Below, one piece after another: positions 9,099-15,992 of a stretch of 59,252 nt of DNA. The DNA lies in the NCBI GenBank assembly GCA_028715705.1, contig JAQURJ010000003.1:1-59252 (forward strand), in the 5' to 3' direction. Each line of letters begins with the position of its first letter. Positions within the stretch are counted from its first letter, which is position 1. A program made the translations under genes and the position numbers. The notes under the pieces were generated by a model, which was not told where the DNA came from, did not search any database, and worked only from the letters and a program-made list of their open reading frames with translations. The DNA is from Phycisphaerae bacterium (GTDB lineage: Bacteria > Planctomycetota > Phycisphaerae > Sedimentisphaerales > Anaerobacaceae).

Positions 9099-9428
9099 AT
9101 GTACGCTGTTATCGAACAAGGTGGAAAACAATATAAAGTATCAGAAGGCGACCGCCTTCAGGTTGAATTGACCGACATCGCCGCAGACGCCGCAACTCTC
9201 GAAATGGACAAGGTGCTGATGGTCAGCGACGGTACAGACGTCAAGATTGGCAAGCCCTATCTCGATGGTGCAAAGGTCATTGGCAAGTTCGAAACTACAG
9301 CCGAAGAGGGAGTTATAAAGGGCAAAAAGCTCTATCCCACCCATTTCCGCCGCCGCAAGGACAGCATGAAACGCATCGGTCACAGGCAGAAATATCAGCA
9401 AGTAGTTATTGAAAAGATCGAAGCGTAA
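9099..9428 (+). CDS. rplU: 50S ribosomal protein bL21
   Basis: A large-subunit ribosomal protein that binds 23S rRNA domain II next to bL20. At 109 aa it is standard length; the start MYAVIEQGGKQYKVSEGD and the C-terminal KRIGHRQKYQQVVIEKI are diagnostic. CAGGAG precedes the ATG. In most bacteria rplU is followed by rpmA (bL27) and often obg; here the next gene is on the opposite strand and unrelated, so rpmA has been separated. Confidence 0.96.
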   Translation: MYAVIEQGGKQYKVSEGDRLQVELTDIAADAATLEMDKVLMVSDGTDVKIGKPYLDGAKVIGKFETTAEEGVIKGKKLYPTHFRRRKDSMKRIGHRQKYQQVVIEKIEA

Positions 9429-9440
9429 GTCTGAATTGCC

Positions 9441-10085
9441 CTAAGTTTTCAGTATTGCTGAATTCACCGTTTCATCGGCAAAAGTTCGCCATTTTTCTGC
9501 ACCTTGTTCGCTGAACAGGTTGAAAGAATCCTCGTCCACAAGCTTGCCGAGTATTATTTTCCGCAGAGCAGGGTCCTTGATTTGTTCTAATATCAGCTTT
9601 CTCTGCTTTTCGAGTTCAGCCAGAAATCGACCATGCTGCTCGGTGAATATCCCTTCGAGTTTTTTGCGTAAATGACCGGCGTATGCCGGGCAGTAGCCTT
9701 CGGTACTCACGGCTATCTGTAAATCGCCTCTTTTTACGACGGCTGGAACGAAAAAGTCGCAAAGCTGCGGCTCATCCACCACATTGCAGAAAATTTCAAG
9801 CTCCTGACAATCCCTATAGACCCGCTCGTTGAGAATATGGTTGTTTGTCGCGGCTATAACCAAAGAAGCGCCGGTAAGGTACTCTTTGGAGTATTTCGCT
9901 TTTATAAGTTCGACATTTGTGTCGAGACACAGGCTTGTGAGCGTCTGGTCGATATGGTCGCCGATCACCACCAGCCGAGCGCCGGCGTCGAGCAGGGTCT
10001 TGGCCTTTCGGACAGCGACACAGCCGCCGCCGACAATAACTACGCGTTTTTCGGCAATTTCGAGAAAGATCGGATATTTCGACAT
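9441..10085 (-). CDS. Siroheme synthase N-domain protein (precorrin-2 dehydrogenase/ferrochelatase)
   Basis: Resembles the N-terminal module of CysG, and Met8/SirC: NAD-dependent oxidation of precorrin-2 to sirohydrochlorin, in some members also iron insertion. The start at 10085 (MSKYPIFLEI) is preceded by GGGGAG 7 bases upstream; 214 aa. The Rossmann motif VVIVGGGCVAVRKAKTLL is at about 15-32, DAGARLVVIG follows, and AATNN near 90 is typical. No uroporphyrinogen methyltransferase domain is attached and no other tetrapyrrole genes adjoin. It converges with rplU across a 12-bp gap. Confidence 0.85.
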   Translation of the reverse strand: MSKYPIFLEIAEKRVVIVGGGCVAVRKAKTLLDAGARLVVIGDHIDQTLTSLCLDTNVELIKAKYSKEYLTGASLVIAATNNHILNERVYRDCQELEIFCNVVDEPQLCDFFVPAVVKRGDLQIAVSTEGYCPAYAGHLRKKLEGIFTEQHGRFLAELEKQRKLILEQIKDPALRKIILGKLVDEDSFNLFSEQGAEKWRTFADETVNSAILKT

Positions 10086-10252
10086 CTTTGTGCTCCCCAA
10101 CGATTAACCCCAATATACTATTCATTATAACAGTTTTAATTTTGCGGTCAAACAACATTTTTGCCAGAAGTTTGGGCAGGTATTCTATTTGACCAGCGGG
10201 GCGTTTGGGTATAATATACGGCTGTTGTCTGGTACTTTTAGTATATAGTTAA

Positions 10253-10702
10253 CAGCCAAACAGCCGGTTTTTAAACGCAGATTGCGCTGATGGCGCTGAT
10301 GCCAATACAAAAACAACCGACAATGACCAAACGGTTTTGATGACAGCAGCGGCGAGCGGCCATGCAGCGGTTGTCAGGCTTCTGTTGGAAAATGGTGCTG
10401 AGTTCGACGCCTAAAACAAAAAAGGTGCAACATCGCTTATAACAGCCGCACTTGCAGGCCAAACAGAAGTTGTCGAAATTTTACTGGAAAAAGGCGATGA
10501 TGTTAATGTTAGTCTTGACAATGGTATTACCGCTCTCTGGGTAGCTGTTTATAATGGGCATATAGATATTGTTAAGCTTCTTTTGGACGTGGGTGCCGAA
10601 GTTAATCCAAAAGCTAATGAGTTAACAGCTCTATCGGCTGCTATGCAACAGGGTTATACAGATATCATGCAACTGCTTGAAAAGGCTGGTGCAATATACT
10701 AA
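10253..10702 (+). pseudogene. Ankyrin-repeat protein gene, 5' truncated and interrupted by a stop codon
   Basis: Translation of 10253-10702 gives at least three ankyrin repeats with hallmarks TVLMTAAASGHAAVVRLLL, TSLITAALAGQTEVVEILL and TALWVAVYNGHIDIVKLLL plus a fourth degenerate one. A TAA at 10412-10414 breaks the frame between repeats (in DA*NKKGATSL), where ankyrin proteins usually have a Lys, Gln or Asn codon, so one substitution explains it. The reading frame upstream ends in a stop at 10250-10252 with no start codon or leader. The 5' edge (about 10266-10291) resembles the AATCxGTG repeat, so the gene may have been cut there. Full products of this kind bind proteins, often in periplasm or cytosol. 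Confidence 0.7.
10266..10291 (-). repeat. Interspersed AATCxGTG-type repeat, copy 2
   Basis: TAAACGCAGATTGCGCTGA and following bases match the reverse complement of the repeat family. The sequence passes directly into ankyrin codons (GGC GCT GAT GCC), so the repeat marks the truncated edge of the pseudogene. Confidence 0.4.
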
Positions 10703-10728
10703 GGAGCAAAATTAAGGATAAGAAAACT

Positions 10729-10926
10729 GTGACAGAAAATATTCCAAGATATTTTAATGATGACGGCAGTGAGATAAATCCCGACCTTATTATCAAGCCG
10801 GATTTATGTATTACCTGTCGGAATGATGATCTGTCTGGTGAAGATGAAGTTTTGTGCAATTTGACCAGGGCTGACCAGGATGGAGAGGAAGAATTTCATT
10901 GCGAGGCATATAGGTCAAAAGGATAA
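10729..10926 (+). CDS. Small cysteine-rich hypothetical protein
   Basis: A 65-aa protein starting with GTG; AAGGA lies about 10 bases upstream. The sequence begins MTENIPRYFNDDGSEINPD and carries four cysteines as CITC, LCNL and HCEAY, spaced like a metal-binding or treble-clef knuckle. I have the impression of a recurring family of short bacterial proteins with this CxxC...CNLTRxDQ...FxCxAY arrangement but cannot name it. It lies just after the ankyrin pseudogene and before the interrupted small gene. Function unknown. Confidence 0.55.
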   Translation: MTENIPRYFNDDGSEINPDLIIKPDLCITCRNDDLSGEDEVLCNLTRADQDGEEEFHCEAYRSKG

Positions 10927-10968
10927 TAGGGAAAAACGTAAAAAGCATAAAAGGTAAAATATGAGATT

Positions 10969-11157
10969 ATGAAAAAAGTAGTAAAAAAATATAGGATGAG
11001 CAAGGCGTCGGTGCAAGATGAGCTTAAATATTGGCTGAGCAAAAGTCCGGAAGAAAGAGTGTCAGCAGTTGAGATTTTGAGAAGGCAGTATTAGGGAAAT
11101 TCTACAAGACTTCAAAGAGTTGTTCGAGTGATTAAGCGAAAGAAAAGTAATATTTAG
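10969..11157 (+). pseudogene. Small helical protein gene interrupted by one in-frame TAG
   Basis: ATG at 10969 gives MKKVVKKYRMSKASVQDELK followed by YWLSKSPEERVSAVEILRRQY, then TAG (11092-11094), and the same frame continues GNSTRLQRVVRVIKRKKSNI to a second TAG at 11155-11157. The unbroken 62-codon product looks like the short SPEER..ALE.LRRQ proteins that often precede a MNT-type nucleotidyltransferase in antitoxin-like pairs. A single Tyr codon (TAT/TAC to TAG) mutation would explain the break. No nucleotidyltransferase follows here, so this looks like a decayed orphan partner. Read-through is an alternative but less likely. Confidence 0.5.
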
Positions 11158-11183
11158 GCACGGATTTGTACTGATTAGTACTG
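11156..11183 (-). repeat. Interspersed AATCxGTG-type repeat, copy 3
   Basis: AGGCACGGATTTGTACTGAT and the following AGTACTG match the reverse complement of the repeat. It lies 10 bases before the fumarase beta-subunit start codon, occupying the place of a normal leader. Confidence 0.4.
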
Positions 11184-11192
11184 TTTTTTACT

Positions 11193-11729
11193 ATGAATGA
11201 AAAAGTAAAAAGAATAGTTACACCGATGGATGACGATGTTATCCGCCAGCTACGGGCGGGGGATGAGGTATTGCTTAACGGCGTTATTTATACGGCTCGG
11301 GATATGGCGCATAAGCGGCTGTGCGAGGCACTCAAAAAGGGCGAAAAACTGCCATTCGAGATGGCTGGTGCGGTAATTTATTTTGTCGGGCCGACTCCGG
11401 CTCGCCCCGGAAAGCCTATCGGGGCGGCTGGGCCGACGACGTCTTCTCGGATGGATGCCTTCAGTCCCAAGCTTATCGCAGCGGGGCTGAAAGGGATGAT
11501 AGGCAAGGGATATCGGTCTGACGAAGTACGGGATGCCTTGAAAAAGTGTGGTGCGGTTCATTTTGCCGCTGTGGGCGGGGCTGGTGCGCTTTTGAGCAAA
11601 CACATCAAGAGCAGCCGTATTATCGCTTATGACGATCTTGGCACGGAGGCTGTTCGTGAACTGGAAGTGGTTGATTTTCCGGTGGTTGTGGCTTACGATG
11701 CGCACGGAAATAGTGTATATGGTTCGTAG
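11193..11729 (+). CDS. Class I fumarate hydratase / tartrate dehydratase, beta subunit
   Basis: C-terminal (beta) half of the two-subunit, iron-sulfur class I hydro-lyases (fumarate-malate or tartrate-oxaloacetate). It is 178 aa. It shows LRAGDEVLLNGVIYTARDMAHKR and YFVGPTPARPGKPIGAAGPTTSSRMD, the substrate-binding signature, then GKGYRS and HFAAVGGAGALL. The [4Fe-4S] cysteines belong to the alpha subunit, which is absent here. No Shine-Dalgarno is evident, and a repeat sits immediately upstream. Its stop codon TAG (11727-11729) falls inside the left arm of the inverted repeat flanking the next gene. Fumarase versus tartrate dehydratase is undecided. Confidence 0.85.
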   Translation: MNEKVKRIVTPMDDDVIRQLRAGDEVLLNGVIYTARDMAHKRLCEALKKGEKLPFEMAGAVIYFVGPTPARPGKPIGAAGPTTSSRMDAFSPKLIAAGLKGMIGKGYRSDEVRDALKKCGAVHFAAVGGAGALLSKHIKSSRIIAYDDLGTEAVRELEVVDFPVVVAYDAHGNSVYGS

Positions 11730-11744
11730 TTCGTTGTTCGTGGT
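11726..11744 (+). repeat. Inverted repeat, left arm, of four-helix-bundle cassette
   Basis: GTAGTTCGTTGTTCGTGGT, perfectly inverted at 12132-12150. Flanking bases continue the similarity weakly. It supplies the last bases of the fumarase beta gene (TAG stop at 11727). Confidence 0.7.
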
Positions 11745-11772
11745 TCGTTGACAAACGGAAAGACAAAATTTG

Positions 11773-12165
11773 ATGAAATTTAAGTTTGAAGAATTAGACG
11801 TCTATCAGAAAGCAGTTAGTTTTGCTGGACAGATGTATGTTCAGACAAAGACTTTTCCGAAAGATGAATTGTTTGGATTGATAAGCCAGTTGAGGAGGGC
11901 GGCAGTATCTATTTCGCTAAACATCGCTGAAGGGTCAGCAAGAAGTAAGAAAGATTTCGCAAGATTCCTTGATATGTCCAGAGGATCGGTCTATGAATGT
12001 GTAACGGTATTAAAAATATGTCGAGATCAAAAATATATAGGTGAACAGCAATTTGAAGGATATGAGGATTCACTTGTTATAATATCAAAGATGCTTAGCG
12101 GCCTCAAACGGTCATTATTAGTTAACAGTACACCACGAACAACGAACTACCAACCACGAACATAA
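11773..12165 (+). CDS. Four-helix-bundle protein (S23/IVS family)
   Basis: About 130 aa, start MKFKFEELDVYQKAVSFAGQ at 11773 (an ATG one codon earlier is also possible). The motifs ELFGLISQLRRAAVSISLNIAEGSA and RFLDMSRGSVYEC define the family of small proteins first seen in intervening sequences of 23S rRNA genes. They form helical bundles; function is unsettled. The last dozen residues (STPRTTNYQPRT) are encoded by the right arm of the flanking inverted repeat, not by family sequence. The gene with its arms looks like an inserted cassette between fumB-like and ychF-like genes. Confidence 0.85.
   Translation: MKFKFEELDVYQKAVSFAGQMYVQTKTFPKDELFGLISQLRRAAVSISLNIAEGSARSKKDFARFLDMSRGSVYECVTVLKICRDQKYIGEQQFEGYEDSLVIISKMLSGLKRSLLVNSTPRTTNYQPRT
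12132..12150 (-). repeat. Inverted repeat, right arm, of four-helix-bundle cassette
   Basis: ACCACGAACAACGAACTAC, the exact reverse complement of 11726-11744. It overlaps the 3' end of the four-helix-bundle coding sequence. Confidence 0.7.
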
Positions 12166-12175
12166 AGGAGTAAAT

Positions 12176-13243
12176 TTGAAAGCAGCGTTAATAGGTTTGA
12201 TGCAGTCGGGTAAGAGTACGATATTAAGCGCGATAAGCGGCAGGGCAATGTCCCAGGCTGGCGTTGCAGTGATAGAAGAAGCGATAGTGCCGGTGCCGGA
12301 TGAACGGCTGGATTTTTTGACGGATATGTATAAGCCGAAAAAGACAACGCGGGGGACTATCGACTGCCTCGATGTGCCGGGGTTTAATTTTCAAGATGAG
12401 CACGGCAGGGCAGCGGCGAGGCGGCTGGTAAACAAGATAAGAACTGTTGACCTGCTTGTCTGGGTAATACGGGCGTTCGATGACGCGTCTGTGCCTGCGT
12501 ACAGAAATCGGGTTGACCCGTTGCGCGATCTGGAGGAGTTCAAAACGGAGCTATTGCTTGCCGACCTTGAATTGGTGACAACGCGGATAGAGCGGCTGGA
12601 ATCGCAGATCAAAAAACCGACCAAGACGCAGGCTCAGGATAAAGCCGAACTTGAACTGCAAAAGAAATTGCAGGATGCTATCGAGTCGGAAAAGCCTATC
12701 CGTTCCGTGATAAGCAGCGATGCCGAACTTGATATAATTAAGTCCCTTGGTTTTCTTACGCTAAAACCATTTGTGGTCGTATTGAACGTGGGCGAAGGGA
12801 ATCTCGACACCGAATACGACTTAAAAGGTACTATTGGCGATGCAAGGGTTATTAAACTTTGCGCGAAATTGGAGCATGAGTTAAGCCTTCTTGATGCCGA
12901 AAGCCGCAGTGAGTTTATGAAAGACTTGGGCATAACGGAATCGGCTGTGAGCAAATTTGTGAATAGCTGTTACAGCGAACTTGGATATATTAGTTTCCTT
13001 ACAAGCGGCGCCGACGAGGTTCGTGCCTGGCCGATACACGCCGGGACAACGGCTGTGGACGCAGCCGGAAAAATTCACAGTGATATCAAGCGGGGTTTTA
13101 TCCGTGCCGAGACGACGGCATTCGAGGATCTGAAAAAGTATGGTTCGGAAAAGGATGTGAAAGCGGCAGGCAGGATACGGCTGGAAGGCAAGGACTACAT
13201 CGTTCAGGATGGCGATATAATAAACTTCAGGTTTAATGTTTAA
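12176..13243 (+). CDS. YchF/Obg-like P-loop NTPase with TGS domain
   Basis: A 355-aa OBG-family P-loop protein related to YchF (an ATPase binding ribosomes and linked to redox stress). It starts with TTG; AAAGGAG sits 5 bases upstream and settles the start. P-loop GLMQSGKST at 7-15, switch II DVPGF near 66-70, a coiled coil near 115-170, VVLNVGE near 202-208, and a TGS-like C-terminus ending GDIINFRFNV. The canonical YchF P-loop (GxPNVGKSTLF) differs, so this is a divergent paralogue, not a clear YchF orthologue. It is followed 8 bp later by a zinc dehydrogenase, with which it is probably co-transcribed. Confidence 0.8.
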   Translation: MKAALIGLMQSGKSTILSAISGRAMSQAGVAVIEEAIVPVPDERLDFLTDMYKPKKTTRGTIDCLDVPGFNFQDEHGRAAARRLVNKIRTVDLLVWVIRAFDDASVPAYRNRVDPLRDLEEFKTELLLADLELVTTRIERLESQIKKPTKTQAQDKAELELQKKLQDAIESEKPIRSVISSDAELDIIKSLGFLTLKPFVVVLNVGEGNLDTEYDLKGTIGDARVIKLCAKLEHELSLLDAESRSEFMKDLGITESAVSKFVNSCYSELGYISFLTSGADEVRAWPIHAGTTAVDAAGKIHSDIKRGFIRAETTAFEDLKKYGSEKDVKAAGRIRLEGKDYIVQDGDIINFRFNV

Positions 13244-13251
13244 GGAGTGCT

Positions 13252-14286
13252 ATGAAAGCGGTTGTTTTGACCGGCATCAGAGATATGGAAATCTGCGACT
13301 TGCCGGAACCAAAAATTGAAAAAGCCGACGAGGTGCTGTTGAAAATTGAAAAGGTGGGCGTATGCGGTTCGGATGTCCATTATTACGAAACGGGCAGGAT
13401 AGGCTCTCAGGTTGTTAAATTCCCATTTATCGTAGGCCACGAGTGTGCAGCGACTGTTGTGGCTGTTGGTGATAATGTCAAACGGTTAAAAGCAGGCGAT
13501 AGAGTCGTGGTTGACCCTGCAATCAGTTGCAGCAAGTGCGATCAGTGCCTCGCGGGCAGAAAGAATACATGCCGCAACCTCAAATTCCTCGGCTGCCCGG
13601 GGCAGACCAGCGGCTGTCTTTGTGAATATATTGTGATGCCCCAGGAAAGCTGTTTTTCGGTATCAACGGATTTCAGTTTTGAGCGTGGCGTTTTGTGCGA
13701 GCCGCTGGCGATAGGACTGTATGCGGTCAAGCAGGCAAAATTAAAAGAAGGCGCCAACATTGCCATCCTCGGTGCAGGACCTATAGGGTTAAGCTGTCTG
13801 GTTTGCTCCAGATACCGAAATGTTGGAAAATCTTTTGTTACGGACAAAATATCCGAAAGAATAACAGTTGCCCAAAACGGCGGTGCGAGCTGGACGGGCA
13901 ATCCTGACAAACAGGATATTATTGCCGAAATACTTAAACAGCAGCCGGACGGCGTGGATGCGGTATTTGAATGCGCAGGGCAGCAGGAAACAATGGACCA
14001 GGCGATAGAGATATTAAAGCCGGGCGGAAAATTGATGCTGATAGGTATTCCTCGCGAGGACAGGGTGACATTTGTGATAGACAAAATGCGGCGCAAGGAG
14101 CTAACTGTCGTAAACGTGCGGCGGCAGAACGAAGTGACACAGGAATGTATCGACCTGGTCGGCACCGATAAAATTGATGTGGATTTTATGATAACGCACC
14201 GATTTGCGCCGGAGCAATCCAAAGAGGCATTCGAATTAGTCGCTAATTACTCCGACGGCGTTGTTAAGGCTTTGATAGAATTTTAA
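13252..14286 (+). CDS. Zinc-dependent medium-chain dehydrogenase (sorbitol/xylitol dehydrogenase-like)
   Basis: A 344-aa MDR-superfamily polyol/sugar-alcohol dehydrogenase. Catalytic zinc ligands: Cys in VGVCGSDVHYY, GHEC, and the Glu of CEPLAIG; structural zinc cysteines in ISCSKCDQCLAGRKNTC. The Rossmann motif is AILGAGPIGL near 175. GAGxxG with DK further on suggests NAD(H). AGGAG precedes the ATG. It sits between the YchF-like gene and cinA with gaps of 8 and 1 bp, forming an operon. The exact polyol is not determined. Confidence 0.85.
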   Translation: MKAVVLTGIRDMEICDLPEPKIEKADEVLLKIEKVGVCGSDVHYYETGRIGSQVVKFPFIVGHECAATVVAVGDNVKRLKAGDRVVVDPAISCSKCDQCLAGRKNTCRNLKFLGCPGQTSGCLCEYIVMPQESCFSVSTDFSFERGVLCEPLAIGLYAVKQAKLKEGANIAILGAGPIGLSCLVCSRYRNVGKSFVTDKISERITVAQNGGASWTGNPDKQDIIAEILKQQPDGVDAVFECAGQQETMDQAIEILKPGGKLMLIGIPREDRVTFVIDKMRRKELTVVNVRRQNEVTQECIDLVGTDKIDVDFMITHRFAPEQSKEAFELVANYSDGVVKALIEF

Positions 14287-14287
14287 G

Positions 14288-15526
14288 ATGAATAAAGCGG
14301 CTATTATCAGTATCGGTAACGAACTTCTAAACGGTTTCACAACCGATACGAATACGCCGTTTATCTGTGACAAGCTCATTCGCAGCGGCGTGGAGGTTGT
14401 TTGTTCTTTGAAACTGCCAGATGATATTGAAAAGATTTGTGAAGGGCTTGAATTTGTTTCTCGTGATGCCGAGGCGATCATCATAACCGGCGGACTCGGC
14501 CCTACTGATGACGACCTGACACGACAGGCTCTGGCACATTTTTTGAAAGTCGAACTGGAATTCAATGAGCGTGTCTTTGAGAATATGCGGCAATACTTTA
14601 TCAGCCGTAATTACCAAATGGCCGAGAAGAACAGGGTGCAGGCATATTTCCCCAAAGGCAGCGAACCGTTGCCAAATCCAATAGGAACAGCCGAGGGGAT
14701 AGCCGCTTGTGCGGATGGCAAACTTTATTTTGCCCTTCCCGGTGTGCCTTCCGAGATGGAAAAAATGCTCCAGTATTCTGTCCTGCCGAAATTAAGCAAA
14801 ACCGCAAAGAGCAAAGCTATATTTATCAAAAAATTGAAATGTTTCGGCGCAGGCGAATCGACCATCGCCCAGATGCTTGGGGATGTGATGCAGCGGAATA
14901 GAAATCCGCTCGTCAACTGTACCGTACGGCAGGGTGTTATCACTCTTCATATCGTTGCCGCAGCCGCTGACGAACAAAAAGCAAAAACAATGGCACTGGC
15001 CCAGGCCGAAAATAGCAAAGACATACTTGGTGAACTGGTTTTTGGTGAAGACGACCAAAGCCTTTCACAGGCAGTTGCCGAGAAACTGACCAAAGAAGGC
15101 AAAACAGTTGCCGTTGCCGAATCGTGTACGGGTGGACTATTGGCTAAAATGCTGACCGATATTGCCGGCTCCAGCCGGTATTTTACCTGCGGCTGGGTGA
15201 CATACAGCAATGACGCCAAGATCAGAGAATTGGGTGTTCCCGTGGATTTGATAGAAAAATACGGTGCTGTCAGCGAGCAAGTAGCAATGGCTATGGCGAC
15301 AGCGGCTCGTAAAAAAAGCGGCAGCGACATCACAGTCGCTATAACCGGCATAGCCGGACCGGGCAGTACCGGGCAAAAACCGGTCGGACTGGTTTATATA
15401 GCCATCGCCGACAAAACCGGCTGCAGGGTTGAACAACGCAATTTCAGGGCCGACCGCGAATCCGTACGCATACGCGCAGCCCAAACCGCACTGAATATGC
15501 TCCGGATCACTTTAAAAAACAGGTAA
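14288..15526 (+). CDS. cinA: CinA-like protein (nicotinamide-nucleotide amidase / ADP-ribose pyrophosphatase family)
   Basis: 412 aa, the two-domain CinA length. The N-terminal MoCF/COG1058 domain has ISIGNELLNGFTTDTN and IITGGLGPTDDDLTRQALA; the C-terminal amidase domain has VAVAESCTGGLLAKMLTDIAGSS and VAITGIAGPGS. Known members recycle pyridine nucleotides by deamidating NMN and hydrolysing ADP-ribose; a link to competence exists only in some lineages. It starts 1 bp after the dehydrogenase stop (coupled translation). No recA is nearby. Confidence 0.93.
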   Translation: MNKAAIISIGNELLNGFTTDTNTPFICDKLIRSGVEVVCSLKLPDDIEKICEGLEFVSRDAEAIIITGGLGPTDDDLTRQALAHFLKVELEFNERVFENMRQYFISRNYQMAEKNRVQAYFPKGSEPLPNPIGTAEGIAACADGKLYFALPGVPSEMEKMLQYSVLPKLSKTAKSKAIFIKKLKCFGAGESTIAQMLGDVMQRNRNPLVNCTVRQGVITLHIVAAAADEQKAKTMALAQAENSKDILGELVFGEDDQSLSQAVAEKLTKEGKTVAVAESCTGGLLAKMLTDIAGSSRYFTCGWVTYSNDAKIRELGVPVDLIEKYGAVSEQVAMAMATAARKKSGSDITVAITGIAGPGSTGQKPVGLVYIAIADKTGCRVEQRNFRADRESVRIRAAQTALNMLRITLKNR

Positions 15527-15605
15527 CACTTCCAATTTTTTTATCACAAAAACCCGTCTTTTTACCCCTCAAAATCGGCAAAAAAACCAAAAGAGCATTT
15601 TTTAC

Positions 15606-15635
15606 TTGATTTGCCTTATGGCATTTTGCTATAAT
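15606..15635 (+). promoter_or_regulatory. Sigma70-type promoter of small-peptide unit
   Basis: TTGATT (15606-15611), 18-base spacer, TATAAT (15630-15635) preceded by TTTTGC. A start near 15642 is expected. It precedes a purine-rich leader (GAAGAAGATTAGAAGAAG) containing AGGAAGG. Confidence 0.6.
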
Positions 15636-15673
15636 ACGGCTGAAGAAGATTAGAAGAAGAAGGAAGGTGCTTG

Positions 15674-15769
15674 ATGAAGAAGTTGTATTATGGATGGTGG
15701 GTTCCTTTTACACTTAATAAAAGGAAAATTTTGGTCTTGGCTATCGCGACTTACATTGCGTTATGCTAA
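15674..15769 (+). CDS. 31-aa single-membrane-segment peptide
   Basis: Unrecognised. ATG at 15674 follows AGGAAGG by 6 bases. The product is MKKLYYGWWVPFTLNKRK followed by a hydrophobic helix ILVLAIATYIALC: a positively charged, aromatic N-terminus and a short membrane anchor. It has its own promoter and an intrinsic terminator 21 bases after the stop, giving a predicted transcript of about 175 bases. The layout resembles type I toxins or membrane-associated regulatory peptides, but no antisense RNA is evident. It could also be a small RNA that carries a chance frame. Confidence 0.45.
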   Translation: MKKLYYGWWVPFTLNKRKILVLAIATYIALC

Positions 15770-15790
15770 AAAGAATCGACCTGGGTGCCA

Positions 15791-15817
15791 AAGCCGCTTA
15801 GCTAAGCGGCTTTTTTT
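15791..15817 (+). terminator. Intrinsic terminator, perfect palindrome
   Basis: GCCGCTTAGCTAAGCGGC is flanked by AA/TT to give a 22-base perfect palindrome, followed by seven T residues. It ends the small-peptide unit. A weaker poly-A on the other side is absent, so it acts on the plus strand. Confidence 0.8.
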
Positions 15818-15992
15818 ATGCGCTTGTGCGAAAATAACAAAATATCGAAAATTTTAATTTTCTCCATTGTCCGTTTGTTAATTTCTGCCTGTGTAAAATC
15901 AAAATTGTGGATAAGTTAAGTACGAAACTGCTTGACTGCGCAGGCTCTGCAAAGTATCTTATTGCTATGCGTAATTGTCCTTTAGGCACTAA

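Larger units (their letters stand above)
15527..15992. other. Intergenic region containing a compact small-peptide transcription unit
   Basis: This 466-bp gap between cinA and the next dehydrogenase holds a strong promoter (15606-15635), a 31-aa frame (15674-15769) and a perfect-palindrome terminator (15791-15817). I see nothing else in 15818-15992 apart from an unremarkable AT-rich stretch before the next gene. Confidence 0.6.
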
